Shown here one piece after another: positions 48,004 to 60,165 of a DNA stretch of 64,000 bases. Position numbers and translations under genes: made by a program. A model generated the notes under the pieces. That model ran no database searches. It worked only from the letters and a program-made list of their open reading frames with translations, and had not been told where the DNA came from. The stretch's first letter is position 1. Each line of letters begins with the position of its first letter. The stretch comes from Fremontodendron californicum. Lineage: Eukaryota; Streptophyta; Magnoliopsida; Malvales; Malvaceae. Location of the stretch: NCBI GenBank assembly GCA_030761205.1, contig JAULJL010000002.1, positions 43,178,814-43,242,813 of the forward strand, read 5' to 3'.

Positions 48004-48734
48004 GATCAGTGCTTGTACGGGTATGTCTTCTAGTCCAGCATGAGAATTGAGAAGTTTTGGCAGATGTGCTAGTTCAAGATTACATTGACTTAGTTCAGTT
48101 TTCTTTTTTCTAGCTTTGAGTCGACAATCTCAATAGTTGCATAATCCCAAATTATGTTCTTTTCCTATCTCATCTTGGAACCAAAAGAGTTCTACAAACA
48201 TATACTTCAAGTTGCTTTTGTAAGCTCTTTGTAGAAACAATTTGATTCTCTTAATCCTATGACAGATTTATGTGACACCAATTGAGTTCAATCAATCATT
48301 GATCATACATTCAATTTTCAAAGCAAATTCATCCTAATCTTTACATTTTCTCCATGAACAATCATTAAATTCTAACTTTTTGCTGATTTGCTATACATAT
48401 TGTGATTTACAGATTTGCATAATTTTATACTGCCATATGCTGATAGGAACAGTTCTGATTTTCCTGGCAAAATAGCTAAGAAAATTCATTATCATGGATG
48501 CACAGAAAACAATTCCACTTCTTTATCTGCTAGCACATTACAAGAGTATACTGTTGGTGCTCAACAGATGGATAGTGACATTTTAATAAGAAATTAATTT
48601 GCAAGCCACAATGATTCATACCAGCTGCCAAAGCTATGCATAAAACCTATTACTAGTAGAGGCCATATTAGACATGTACAGCACAACTACAGAACTGTTT
48701 ATACATTTAAAAAGGAAAGAAACGTTCTATATCA
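48004..48734. other. Spacer between convergent coiled-coil and BRCA1 genes
   Basis: Holds the 3' ends of both genes. No further gene is seen. Confidence 0.6.
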
Positions 48735-51700
48735 TTATTCACCAAGACTTTGCAATTTGCACGCAGAAATTGAGTTCAAAACCCACGAATTGCTTACTGC
48801 TTTGGCTCCGGTTGAACTTGCCAGAGCTTCCGCATCTGATTGCCTGCGGCTTAAAATCATATGCTTCTTGCTGGGATCACACTTATCAGGCAACTCGACG
48901 CTGTAAGTTATGAAGGTTGAAGATACAGGGAAACCAGATAATGGGGCTTCCGGATCACCTGAAATGGGTTTTCTATGCAGAATGGTACCTCCTGCAGCAA
49001 TTACAAGATCTTGTAGATATCCCTTATAAGAAGGTTCAAAATCTCCGGTCATATAGAACTTAGACCCATCAAAAAGCTTTGGTTGCTGCAAAGATTTTGT
49101 TGTCAATAAAGAAAAATCGTCAGAATCAAAATCAAATAAGCAGGTAAGTTCAGTGTGAACATAAATATGCAAGCATCATTTTCAGGATTCTTTCGAGAAG
49201 CCTGCCCTATATCTTATCTTTTAGAAATAGAGTCAAAATATCACATGAATTTTTGGTTTTTGGTAGACGACACTGAAAAGTTTCCCAGCAACGAATAGGA
49301 TCGGAAGAAGCATGGCCCATGAAGAATTAAAATAATAATATTTAAGAACAGATCATGTGCATCGTAACAACTACTTTCTAGGTTTCAAAAATATAATTAT
49401 TTGAAAGGCCGGGACCAAGAGGAACCGACCTTGTTCTGGAGTCTCAGCCTTCCAAGTCGTGGACCATCCCTTATTCCATGAACATCAATAGTAATTTCAT
49501 ATTGTAACTCATCAACAGGTTTCATGGCTTTAATGCAAGCTTTGATCCCTACACAAATAGAAATTCAGAATACAAGCTGCGGTTATAATAGGGACATTCA
49601 TAATAGCACATATATCACAGAATAGGCACTTAGGCTCATAAAAACCTTAAACTCTAAAACTCAAGCAATTATATTTACTTTATGCTGTAAAAAGTACTAA
49701 CAATTAATATTCAGTATCCACTTCCCCTCCAAGATACCCATTAAAATTTTAAGGGTTCTTTTGCATGCTCCATTTTCATCTGTGGATGCAATGATATGGG
49801 TGACAATGGAATCCCATCTCTTCAACACTGTAACGCCAGATAATTTCTCAAATTCAGATATGATTTCCTGTGGTTCAAGAAATTTAGACAAAATGTCAAG
49901 GAATTTCTCTGTCAAAGAAAAAAATAAAAAGCACAAATACAACAATCACTTACCTTCTCTTCAACTGTCAAAGCTGAGCAACAGAGAATCAATTTGTTGT
50001 ATGATTCACAAGGATTCCATTTCTTCTGCACACTGACGCCATCGTTTATAGGAACTTCATTGTGGTGAATTGGCGAATGTCTGGAAATGAAACAAGAGTA
50101 AGAAGCAAGGATTTAATGAAATTTTCATGAGCATGAACCGGTGGAGTAAGTTCATGAGGAAACTAGAATAAACTGAATGAAAGTTCTGCATACCCTCTTA
50201 AAACAAGTCTTTTTCTGCTTCCTTGAGATTCTGACTTTTCATTAGGCAACTTAGAAGACGCATGGAGAGGGCATAACATTACAAAGTTCTCCTATTGAAG
50301 AGATCCAAAATAAATAAATACATTAACAAGAAACACCGATAACTTTTCAAAAAAAAAAAAAAAAAAATCATATCAAGTATAGAAAGCTGCTCAATCTGCA
50401 TAATACTTACAGTATCCCACCGGCATTGTGAGACTAATTTTGCACAAGGAACATGAAAACTCTTGCGGCAACTCTTTTCATAACAGCCCAACGCTGCACC
50501 TTTGAGTCCACAACAGGAGCATTTTATTTTACGACTTCTGGATAATTCAGCTTCAAGGTTGATTGCCTTATCATTTTCAAAATAAACATTAGGGGCCCTG
50601 CAAAAATTTTCAAGTTATACTACATCAACAATGCCGAAATTGTAAATTCAAAGAGTCCAAATTGAAATACAGTTTATTGAGTACAAATTCTTTTTACCAT
50701 TCAGTGCAGTTCTTGTGTGAATGTATGACCTTAGAGCCACCATTGTAATCTAGAGGAACAGACCTGCCATCATAGTAATGAACCATCTCTCCTGAAGCCT
50801 GCAATTTTGTTTAGCAAATAAGCTTGGGCAAATTGATAGAAAAGATAGGTTGTTTTAGTCATATCGTAGTTGGGAGGAAATACTAAAGTTCTAACCTCAG
50901 AGTCTTCCGTAGAAAGACAGAAAGCACATTGTGTTCTATTTGTAACAGTCTCACATTTGCGCATGACCACTACATTTGCTAGAGTCAGCTTCTTTACTGT
51001 TGAACCATCTGAAATTCCTACAGTGGGACTCCCTTGAACCTTTTCGCTTAGTCGCTCTGGAGAAATATTACTATTTCGCTGCTGTTGGTCTTCAGCCAAC
51101 CAATTTTTTGCGTCACCACTAAAGGAAACTTTCATCTTTTTCTTACAACTTGAGTTTTTTTCGCTTTTCAAACTCATAGCAAACTTTACTTCTCTAGCAC
51201 GTTTAATTGATCCTTCACTCAACTGTTTGGCACCATTGTCATAAGCTATGGGAATAGGAAGTGAGGACTTCTGTAGAATCATCTTTTCATTTGTCTGATT
51301 GTGAACGGTTGAAACTTCTTCAGGGATATCAACCTTAGCCAAACTTGGTTTTTGTTTCTTTGACTTTGAACAAGATTTCTTTTGGCACTGGGCAGTGATC
51401 CTCCTGCTACTTTTTACCTTCCTCAAATTCTCATATTCATCACCACATTTTCCCTTACCGACTCTGGCAGGCAACTTCTTAACCATATTTGTGTCATCCT
51501 GATTAGGAGTTTCTGCATTTTCCAAGGCAGCAGAAACACATGTTATTATTGGTTCAGTTTCATGGTGATCCAAACCAGCCCCCTTACTATTTTTCCTAGT
51601 CTTACGCAAATATGAACTTCTACTACAGTCAGCTGCTCGGTTTTGATTAAAATCTTCAGATCCTTTTCCCGGATCAACATGATCTCTGGAAACATGACTG

Positions 51701-53849
51701 CTAGTTCTGTCAGCAATCTTCTTTGTGGCAGCCTTTCTATGTTTCCTACCCATTTCTCTGGATTTATGACTCCTGATCTTATTGTTAACAGTCTTGGTTC
51801 TGGAAGATGTTATATTAGGCAGCATCTCTTCTGAAGTACCATGTCTAGTTGTCATGCATGTGCCATTATCAATACAGGGCTGGACTCCATTTGCACCCTG
51901 TAATGCTGGTTCATCAGTGTCAGCGAGCTGCATTTGTTTGAAATAATAGTAAATCAGAATGACCAAACCTAATGAAAAATTGCCCAGAAAAGAAAAAGAA
52001 CGCCAGAATAGCTTTTTAGGTGGGGTTTAAAAGAGATTATTATTACCTGCATTTTAACAGGACTTGAAAGAAGTTCTGGAGAACAAGCTCTCTGCGTCCA
52101 TTCAAACATTTCGCTATCAAAAAGATTCACATGATCAGTGTTTCCATGGACCTCCTCCTACATGAATTTATGAAGACATAAGAGAATAATTTCAGGCCAT
52201 TACAAGATCATATCTGTTGCAAAGTTCAGTTGTCATTAAAATGTTGGAGAGCTGAGGCAGCTAAGTAAAATGTAATTCTGGCGTAAATTAAACCTAGTTT
52301 ATAAATAAAAATAAGACTTTTATGTTATTATTAAATGCAAAATTTTTTGGACACTTCTATAGATAATTTTAGGAAATGTACTTAACTGGCATAAGCAAAT
52401 GAACACTTACTTTAGAAAAGCCTTCATCATCAGAATCCTTCATATCACTGAAAGAAGGAACTTCAGGTGGTGTTATATACACACATTGATCCCCATCAGT
52501 AAGCTGACTTGGCCTCTCTACATTTTCCTCCCTCAACCAGAAAAAGGGTGAAAGTATTGGTTCTCCCCTTTCTCTAAGAATGTAGTTCTCCTTTGGAATA
52601 TCTGAACTCCTTTTAGATTCATCCTCGGTGCTTTCAACCAATCCACTTCCAAGTTTTGCAGACAGCATAGGTGTTTCCGAAAGCGGATACTGTGGCACCT
52701 GAACCCTTTTGTTGGTTGGAAAAGAAGGCTTCACAGGAATGGGATCAGAATTTTCTGTTGATTTAGCCACCCTTGATCCTCTTCTTTGGTTTGCTCCCTG
52801 AGTATCCACTCTTTCACTACAATTGAGATCACTTTCAACTCGCTTTTCATCATCTGTAATACCAAAAAAAAAAAAGGAAGATATCTGGAAACTTTCAAAC
52901 TATGTATAAGGTTAAAACATATTCCTGTCTATTATTGTGCCTTATCAAGAAAAAATTATAAATCTTATGATATATTGTCTTTTAAATGAATGTCTGCCTA
53001 TATTACCTGCTGATTTGTCCAGAGGCGGATTCTGAGTGACAAAAATATTGAAACCTGAAGCAACTTCCATGCTTTTATAAATGCTAACCAAGTTATCCAT
53101 GTGAGGAGTCGGACGAACCTCTACAACAGAAACGTAAAGAAATTGAGTTGGAAAGTGTGACAACCTAGCAACTGAAGCCTGATTATAAGTATTTGCTATT
53201 TGCTTTTTGTTTGAAGAAATTAAAGCAAAAATAAATACTCATACTTGTTCAATATAAGCAAATGACTAAAATGTAATACCAATTGAAACAGTATTGTTGA
53301 TATAGTAGCAAAGAACATAAAATGAACAACCAAACAGAGTAATATTGCTGGCCTCAATTATCATTCAAACAGATAGACGTATTAAACTCACTGACTAAGA
53401 ACAATTTCAGACATACATAATCTAAAGACTGAAAATCAAGAATGAAGCATACCTCGACGCCGGTAGGGTACTTTACAAACTGGACAATTGGAACCTGACT
53501 TCATTGATTTCATTATACAGGCACTGTAACGATCCACAAAATTTTCGATATCAGGGATTTCAATTTATTCCATGAAGCTTAAAACCAAAAAAAAAAAAAA
53601 AAAGATGTGAAAGGAATTAAAAGGCTATATAACTTACTTGCAGAAGACATGGTTGCATGTAAGTGCAACCGCAGAGTTCAACAGACTCAAGCTGCATCAT
53701 AATTTAAATTAAAAATAAAATAAAAATTAAGAAAAACAATTAAAAGAAAAACGAAAGGGGATTAAGGGTTTGTTTGGCTGATGAGAATAATACCAAATTG
53801 GGCACTTCAGCTCCCTGCCCATTTTCTCCAGGTGACTTGGATCCCCCAT
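48735..53849 (-). CDS. BRCA1: BRCA1-like RING/PHD/BRCT DNA-repair ubiquitin ligase
   Basis: Fourteen exons keep one frame (complement): 53849-53794, 53691-53638, 53523-53453, 53120-53007, 52853-52411, 52157-52047, 51927-50896, 50798-50698, 50597-50411, 50291-50194, 50080-49954, 49867-49702, 49548-49430, 49085-48735. The product is 1009 aa (Arabidopsis BRCA1 is 941). N-terminal C3HC4 RING: C16, C19, C31, H33, C36, C39, C50, C53. A long Lys/Ser-rich middle (~284-610) is probably disordered. The extended PHD has C617, C620, HKNCTEW (655-661), the CSCCG cluster and C730/H733. Two BRCT repeats follow (~783-880 and ~894-990; GDFEPSYKGYLQDLVIAAGG). With BARD1 it ubiquitinates targets and supports homologous recombination in the nucleus. 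RING similarity (GRELKCPICLSLLNSAV) and two BRCTs favour BRCA1 over BARD1. Internal small exons could be alternatively spliced. Confidence 0.95.
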
Positions 53850-53857
53850 TTTTGGGT

Positions 53858-53870
53858 CTTCAGGGAAAAG
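53858..53870. promoter_or_regulatory. SOG1-type motif CTT(N7)AAG upstream of BRCA1
   Basis: CTT at 53858-53860 and AAG at 53868-53870 with seven bases between, nine bases before the BRCA1 start codon. This is the palindromic consensus of the plant DNA-damage regulator SOG1, of which BRCA1 is a known target in Arabidopsis. Chance occurrence is about one per 4 kb. Confidence 0.4.
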
Positions 53871-53999
53871 AATTTTCCTTTCTTCTTGAGATCGAGAGAG
53901 AGAATAAGCGATGGAAGGAAGACGAATGGAAATATATGAATGGCGGAAGATTGTCTTAGAAGAAAGCGCAAACCTCAAAATCTCAAATTCGAATTTTAA

Positions 54000-54008
54000 C
54001 CCGCCAAA
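54000..54008 (-). promoter_or_regulatory. E2F-type site, BRCA1 promoter
   Basis: The minus strand reads TTTGGCGGG, an exact match to the E2F consensus TTTSSCGS, about 150 bp upstream of the BRCA1 start. Arabidopsis BRCA1 is controlled by E2FA with RBR, so the site is in a plausible place. Confidence 0.55.
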
Positions 54009-54020
54009 GATTTCTCACCG

Positions 54021-54028
54021 TTGGCGCC
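54021..54028. promoter_or_regulatory. Second E2F-like site, BRCA1 promoter
   Basis: TTGGCGCC, a near-match to the E2F core, lies 13 bp beyond the first site. Confidence 0.4.
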
Positions 54029-54786
54029 CGGGCTCTATTTCTGAATTCTTTTTCGTTTTTACATTTTTTTTCAAGTCTCTTATTTTTCTTTCTTTATTTA
54101 TTAACTTGGGCCGGAGAATTGCTGTTATTTTAAAGTGAGCAACCAAGCCGAAAGAACGTTCGCGGCAGCAGGCCTTCTTCTTGTGTGTCCCATTTCAAGG
54201 CCACGCTCAGTAGGCTAGAAAGGTGCTGTTTACATGGTTTTGCCAAGAGCCGATGCCCCAACAGCCATTGGGCTATCTTGTCTAATGGGTGGCTCATTTC
54301 CCAAAGGCCCAAACGCAAAAAATGATGCCCAATATAAATTTAATACAAAGTCCATTTCAGACATGGCATTAACCGGCCCTAACCAAGCATGAATCGCATC
54401 AGAATTTGATCAAGTTAATTCATCAACTATGTAAGCTAGAAGTTTGAAAACTCTGAAAAAATAAATGCAATAGTGGTTAGAGTAAGGTGACAATTGAACT
54501 ATAAAGATAAATTCGACAATTAAATAGAATATCTTCACACCGCTGGGTTGCTTACTTATAATAAGATGATACCAAGTAACAAACCAAGAAAACAAAACAA
54601 AAATCTAATCCATTTCGAGATTATTGTGTCTGGGGTTTTCATGTACGGTCTACAGAGTGAGGGCAGTGCAAGTGATCAAACTCTGCATTTCAAGTTTGAA
54701 TATTCATCTTCATCTCTGTACTTGAATAGTATTCATTGTTTATTAGAATTTGAATAGAATCAACTCAAATATGAGTATCCAACAAT

Positions 54787-56652
54787 TTACCAGTAACCCC
54801 TACAAGAACAAGAACCATCTCTAAAATGGTGAAACCGACTTCGATCCCTCACAATAATCTCTCGTTCAAAAACTTTTGATATAAGCTTAATTGCCAAATG
54901 ACAATCTGCACAAACTCTCAGGTTCTTCACCACCCTAATCGGGGTCCCTGGTGCTGTCTTAAGTAGCAAGAAAGCAATCGCAATCTTCTCACTATGGTAA
55001 GACAGAGCATTCTCCTTTTCTTCTTCCTCTATATCCGCTAGCACATTCGCTGTATGGGGAGCATAACCTTCCAATTTTAACCTCTTTGTCATTTCTGCTA
55101 GCATTGCATAAATTTCCTCACTTTGAGGATGAGATCTATCACCCATGACAAATTCGTACACATGATTGCCCAACTCTACAAGGCTGTAACCTGGTACTTT
55201 CTTCACTCCTTCCCTAAGCATTTTTCTCCTCAACATGTGCACATCAGACCAGCGTTGCTCTGATGCATAGAGGTTAGAGAGGAGTACATAGTCACCACTA
55301 CATCCAGGTTCTAGCTTTAATACTTGAGCTCTTGCATACTCTCCTAAAGTCAAATGGCCATGTATTGTGCATGCTCCTAACAATGTCCTCCATATAACAG
55401 CATTAGGCTGCAACGGCATGTTTCGGATATATTGATATGCCTCCTTTACCAAGCCAGCCCTACATAACAAATCAACCATGCAACCATAATGTTCTATCCT
55501 GGGCAAAATCCCATATTCCTCTTTCATCCTCATAAAATAATTGAAACCTTCATCAACCATCCCACAATGACTACAAGCATAGAGAACTCCAACGAAAGTA
55601 ACTTCACTAGGCACCAATCCCTCTCTTCCCATCTCCTTGAAAAGCTGAAGTGCTTCCTTACCAAAACCATTGACAGCCAATCCAACAATCAAAGAACTCC
55701 AAGAAACTGCATTCCTTTCCTTCATCTGAGCAAATACTTTCCTTGCCTCTCTAATGATACCACACTTTGCATAAAGATCTAAAAACGCATTATTAACATG
55801 CAAATTCTCAGTCAAACCAACCTTCACCGTATACACGTGAACTCTCCTACCCAATGCCAAAGCACCAAGCTCAGCACAAGCAGATAACAAGCTAACCACA
55901 GTAAACCCATCAGGCTCCACACCCTCCAACCCCATTTCCCTAAAGAGAGTCAAAGCCTCGTTAGGTTTCCCGTTGAGAGCGAAACCATTAATCACAGAAT
56001 TCCAAGCCACAACATCTCTCTTCGGCATTAATTCAAACACCTTATACGCACTATCAACGAGTCCACAAGCAGCATACATGTGAAGCAAAGAATTCTGAAC
56101 AAAGACTAACGAGTCAAACCCATTTCTTATAACTGTGGAATGTACATTTTCCCCGACTCTTACATCCGCCAACTTAGCAACGGCTTTTAAAAGAAAAGGG
56201 TAAGTGTGGGTATCAGGTTCGATACAAGACGCCTGCATCTGGCGGTATAATTCAAGGGCTGGCTTTGGGGTTTCACTCTCAGCATAGCCTCTAATCATGG
56301 TATTCCAAATGAATATATTGGAGCTCTGAATACAAGCAAAGATGTTGTGAGGATATGACATGGGACTTGAGAGGGAAACAAGGTTGTAAATAAGGTGTTT
56401 GCAAATATCAGGGTCGTTGAGTGGGATCCCATGCCTGAGAGAGAAAGCGTGGATTTGTCTGAGTTTCAGTTCAGAAGAAGCACAGTTTTGTAAGAGTGAA
56501 ATGCATTTCTTGACCATGAAAGATGCTGGATTGTGTGGGCAAGATGAGCTGGGTGGCGTTGTGGAGTAGAAACATGAGGTTTGCGAAGGAGGATGTGCTA
56601 AAGACAAGAAGCAAAGGACTAACTGTTGATTCCTTGGGTGCTTTGACAGCAT
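54787..56652 (-). CDS. Pentatricopeptide repeat protein, PLS-DYW class (organellar RNA editing)
   Basis: An intronless 621-aa protein. The N-terminus is Ser/Pro-rich and low in acidic residues, a likely organellar transit peptide; a second Met (MVKKCISLLQNC) begins the conserved part. PLS repeats follow (FIWNTMIRGYAES, SLLHMYAACGLVDSAYKVFE, VVAWNSVINGFALNGKPNEAL, VSWSSLIVGLAVNGFG), then E/E+ and a DYW deaminase domain with the zinc ligands HSE and CADCH. It should bind an organellar transcript and edit C to U. The C-terminal tripeptide is GYW in place of the usual DYW (...GSCSCRGYW). From memory it is the orthologue of Arabidopsis AT4G21065, which neighbours BRCA1 (AT4G21070) there as it does here. 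Confidence 0.93.
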   Translation of the reverse strand: MLSKHPRNQQLVLCFLSLAHPPSQTSCFYSTTPPSSSCPHNPASFMVKKCISLLQNCASSELKLRQIHAFSLRHGIPLNDPDICKHLIYNLVSLSSPMSYPHNIFACIQSSNIFIWNTMIRGYAESETPKPALELYRQMQASCIEPDTHTYPFLLKAVAKLADVRVGENVHSTVIRNGFDSLVFVQNSLLHMYAACGLVDSAYKVFELMPKRDVVAWNSVINGFALNGKPNEALTLFREMGLEGVEPDGFTVVSLLSACAELGALALGRRVHVYTVKVGLTENLHVNNAFLDLYAKCGIIREARKVFAQMKERNAVSWSSLIVGLAVNGFGKEALQLFKEMGREGLVPSEVTFVGVLYACSHCGMVDEGFNYFMRMKEEYGILPRIEHYGCMVDLLCRAGLVKEAYQYIRNMPLQPNAVIWRTLLGACTIHGHLTLGEYARAQVLKLEPGCSGDYVLLSNLYASEQRWSDVHMLRRKMLREGVKKVPGYSLVELGNHVYEFVMGDRSHPQSEEIYAMLAEMTKRLKLEGYAPHTANVLADIEEEEKENALSYHSEKIAIAFLLLKTAPGTPIRVVKNLRVCADCHLAIKLISKVFEREIIVRDRSRFHHFRDGSCSCRGYW

Positions 56653-57171
56653 TTGTTCATGTTTGTCTTATCAGTCTTGTTTCTGGACTTAGTATGCGGT
56701 TACTGGGTCTGGCTGGATACTGGAACTCGCATAAAGCTCTCATGTGGGCTTTCTTCGATTAGGCAGCTCTCCTCGTGTCATTCAAAATCCGAAATTAGGT
56801 CCTTAACTTAAAAGTTAAAACAAAGTTGTAGATTCATGCTTGCTTTGATAGAAATTATCAATCATCAAGATTTCTAGATTCTTATTACCCATTGGAGTGG
56901 ACATTTTAAATTTTATCTCAAATGTTTTTGATATTTGATATAAAAAAAAAAAAACAGTTGCTCGCAAATTTACTAAAGTAATAACAATACACAGGGTTCG
57001 AACCAAGCTTCATTATCTAATAATAATCCTCGCAAATGCTTATTGGCAAAACATATGACAAAGAAGGGCTGTACGTACAAGTAGATATCTCGCTTATGTC
57101 TATCTTGAGCTAAGATATCGGGGTGGACAAAGAATGAAAATGGATTGGACAGTAAAGTAAGGATCATTGGA
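56653..57171. other. Spacer between PPR and BAG genes
   Basis: Promoter side of the PPR gene and 3' side of the BAG gene. No other gene is seen. Confidence 0.6.
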
Positions 57172-60165
57172 TCAATCAAAATTTTCCCATAGCGCCATGT
57201 CCGGTGAAGGATCAAATTTCTCCCATTTGGTAGTGACAATAACAGGCTTTACTCTGGCATTTGATATCTTCAACGTGTCAAGGGTTTCAACACATTTCTG
57301 AACTCTCTTGCCCTGTAAAACGAAGCCATAACTTAGTTTGATTTACATTTTCAACGAGGAGACAATTGCAGGTTTTCATTTATGATGACCGTAAATCATA
57401 AAGAGTGAAGTGAAAGGGTAGACCCCAAGGATGACAACTCAGTGTTTCTACCAAGTGAACGAGCTAGCTGAAATTTATCGTTTGATAGAAAGAAGAATCG
57501 AATTTTCAGGTACCTGCAAAATTTTCTGGGCAAAAGCATCTTCCTCGGCAGCAATATTGTCTAGCTTGATTGCTTGTCTCATGAGCATCTCAATTAGTGT
57601 TGTGATTTGAACCTCCGGTACCTTAACTCCATTGGAGATTGATTTTTCGATTGCAGAAACCTAAGACCAAAAGCAGAAGATTTAAATGAAATGAGCATGC
57701 CATATGATAATTGATAGGATCATTATGAAATTAAGGAGATAAAATGAAATGAGCAAAATATTGCTTACTTGGTCCGCCAGCTTATCAAGTTCCATGGAGA
57801 CGTCGTTGATGGCGCGATGTGCGCTTTGGATCTTGGCGTTTCTGCGCATCTCGATGAACCTTCGCTCTATGCTTGCTGGGTCCTCCATCAGTATGACTTT
57901 TGATCGGTCTTTGACTCCGCACATGTCCAAATACTCACCGTTTTCTCTCTCTTTCCCTTTGAATATCACTCTCTGCTCACTCGCTTGTAACCCTGTTTCT
58001 GCTGTTAGACTCTTCTTCACCTCCCCTGTTTCTCCACCGCCAACCCCACGTCATTCTTAGAAATTACTACTAAATAATTAACAAATAAAAATTACGTAAC
58101 TTTTTCTTACAACAAGCTAATAATGATTTGTGAAATAAAGCTACTATATTTTAATTTATAATCCATCTATATCTATAATAATAAGAAAAAAGCATTGTTG
58201 TCTATCATCTTGAGGTTGACATGAAATGCATGCATCTATTATGGCAAGAAAATAATAAAAAGATCCATGGAGCACAGGAAAAGCCAACACAGGATCTATA
58301 CAACCAAATTATGGGCACGGTAAGGGATAGATTAATAGGAAAGCGAGGAAATAGAAGTAATAATGTAAATAGCACAATATTAGACAAATGGGGTATAGAC
58401 TATAGATGAAACTGCATAGTGATTGATTGTTATTGCTTTGCAAATTGTACAGAATAGTAGCAGGAATTTCTGCTTCTTTGAATAAATAAAATAATTTACT
58501 TATTCAAAAAATAATATATATATATATATAATCATGAAAATAATTCTTTTTGAAAAATGAAAATAAATACTTTTTTGAGTACATTTTTAAAGTATCATTT
58601 GAAATTAAAATTTAAAGATTATAAAAATAATTTTAATTATATCGAATTTACAATCATTATGATAGAATTTTTAAGATAATAATTTTGTATATAATTTTTA
58701 ATTAATTAAATTTTATCAAATAAAGTAAAAATAGAGTTCATAATAATTAAATCGTTCTCTTTAACTAAAATTTTAAAAATAAAACAGGAATCAAGTCCCA
58801 CCGTGAGAGTAGGTGAGAACATGGAGGCATATAATCTTTTGGGTAAATATGAAAAACATGCTTTCAATAAACAAATAATTGTTAAATGATTTAATAAATA
58901 AAAGTTAATTGAAAAAAAGAAATAAATAATTAAAATTTGTTACAAAGAATATTGTAAAGATAAAATTATCTTTGATAAAAAAAATTTCCTCTTCTATTTT
59001 TCTCTTATTTTTTAATTTATTTTTTAATAAAAAAATAAAATTTTCTAAAAATAAAATTTAAATTTTTTTATTTACTTTTTTAATTAAAAAATTTAAAAAA
59101 GTAAAATTAATTTTTCTAAAATTAATTTTTCTTTATTTTTTTTAATTTTAAAAAATAAATATTTAAATATTTTATTTTTTAAATTTATTTTTAATTAAAA
59201 TTTTTAAAAAATAATATTTTCTTAATGGAAGAGAAAGGAAAATTAAAATTTTTCATTAAAAGTAATTTTATCTTTATAATATCCTTTATAATAATTTTTA
59301 ATTATTCATTTTTTTTAAATAATTTTTATTTATTAAATTATTTAACAATTATTTATTTATTTAAGACATGTTTTTCATATTTACCCTTATATTTTTCTGT
59401 GGCCATGATCCATGAACCAATGAACCATGTGGCAAGTGCAACCAATGAATAAAATAACCTTTTAAAAGCTCGAAAACGTAATTTTCATATTATTTTCTTT
59501 TTCTACCCTCATTTCCAAGGAAAGAAAAGAAAGAAGAAAAAGCATAATTAGTGGGTTGACTTATCAATGGGAAATTAAGAAAAATAAAATCTTAGCAAAA
59601 AAAAAAAAAAAGAGTTTACTCTCCAAATTTATGACATTGTATTTATTTTCTAGGGGTTAGAATATTAGTAAGTGTTTAATGTTGAAGTAGTGAATAACGG
59701 TAAAAGAATAAGGGATCTTAAACAACCATGCAATGCAACCCCCACGTAATAGTTAAAAACAGCCACTAAACTCAATAAAAACTGACTACCAACATTCCCC
59801 ATTGCCATAATTTTCTCCCCACTTTCTCACCAACCAAACAAACAAGTGAACAACCATCAATTAGAGAAAGTAAAAGAAAACGAAAATCCGTGGAAGAAAA
59901 TTGTAAGTAATTAAGTAGATCCGCTTATGTTACCGAATGTCGCTTGAGAGTTCACGGAGATCTCGTAACGCACCGCCCCGTAAGCAACACGTAAGCGAAT
60001 ATCAGGGGCTGAAACGCCGGCGTTCTGGATTCTTTTTTGCACCAGCATCCCTCCGGGTCTCGTTTCCCACTCAATTTCTTCTTCTATGGATGTGGAATTT
60101 GACGACGTCGTTTTGCTTGAGCTTTCACTCATTTTACCATACACATTGGACTTTCTCTTCATCAT
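57172..60165 (-). CDS. BAG-family molecular chaperone regulator (BAG1-4 clade)
   Basis: Four exons, complement: 60165-59934, 58025-57769, 57660-57514, 57312-57172; 258 aa. The N-terminal motif EWETRPGGMLVQKR (32-45) is a signature of plant BAG1-4. Residues ~55-129 are a ubiquitin-like domain (RLRVAYGAVRYEISVNSQATFG then KKSLTAETGLQ and ERENGEYLDMCGVKDRSKV). Residues ~140-222 are the BAG domain (IERRFIEMRRNAKIQSAHRA, AIEKSISNG, LIEMLMRQAIKLDNI), which binds Hsp70 and promotes nucleotide exchange. Start: the first of two adjacent ATGs (MMKRK); an upstream in-frame ATG at 60261 would add 32 non-conserved residues. The 1.9-kb first intron carries a MITE. The length is near Arabidopsis BAG4 (269 aa), but I leave the member number open. 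Confidence 0.92.
58026..59933 (-). other. First intron of the BAG gene
   Basis: A 1,908-bp GT-AG intron (donor GTAACA, acceptor AAACAG). It contains a (TA)n run near 58516-58530 and the family 2 MITE at 58841-59386; no exon is seen inside. Confidence 0.8.
58841..59386. mobile_element. MULE-type MITE, family 2, copy 2 (in BAG intron)
   Basis: A 546-bp element with ends GGGTAAATATGAAAAACATG and the same inverted-repeat blocks as 43062-43645 (AATAAATAAAAGTTAATT, GTAAAGATAAAATTATCTTT). The flanks TAATCTTTT (58832-58840) and TTATATTTT (59387-59395) agree at 7 of 9. More diverged than copy 1, so probably older. Confidence 0.82.

Larger units (their letters stand above)
53871..54786. other. BRCA1 promoter and 3' flank of the PPR gene
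   Basis: No coding gene is seen. The BRCA1-proximal part holds two E2F-type motifs; the rest is the 3' side of the PPR gene. Confidence 0.6.

Noticed and set aside
51382..51834. Plus-strand ORFs opposite BRCA1 exon 7
   Set aside because: Antisense to a well-supported exon; no independent signal.
56990..57010. GGTTCGAACC, a tRNA B-box-like palindrome
   Set aside because: No A box or acceptor stem around it.
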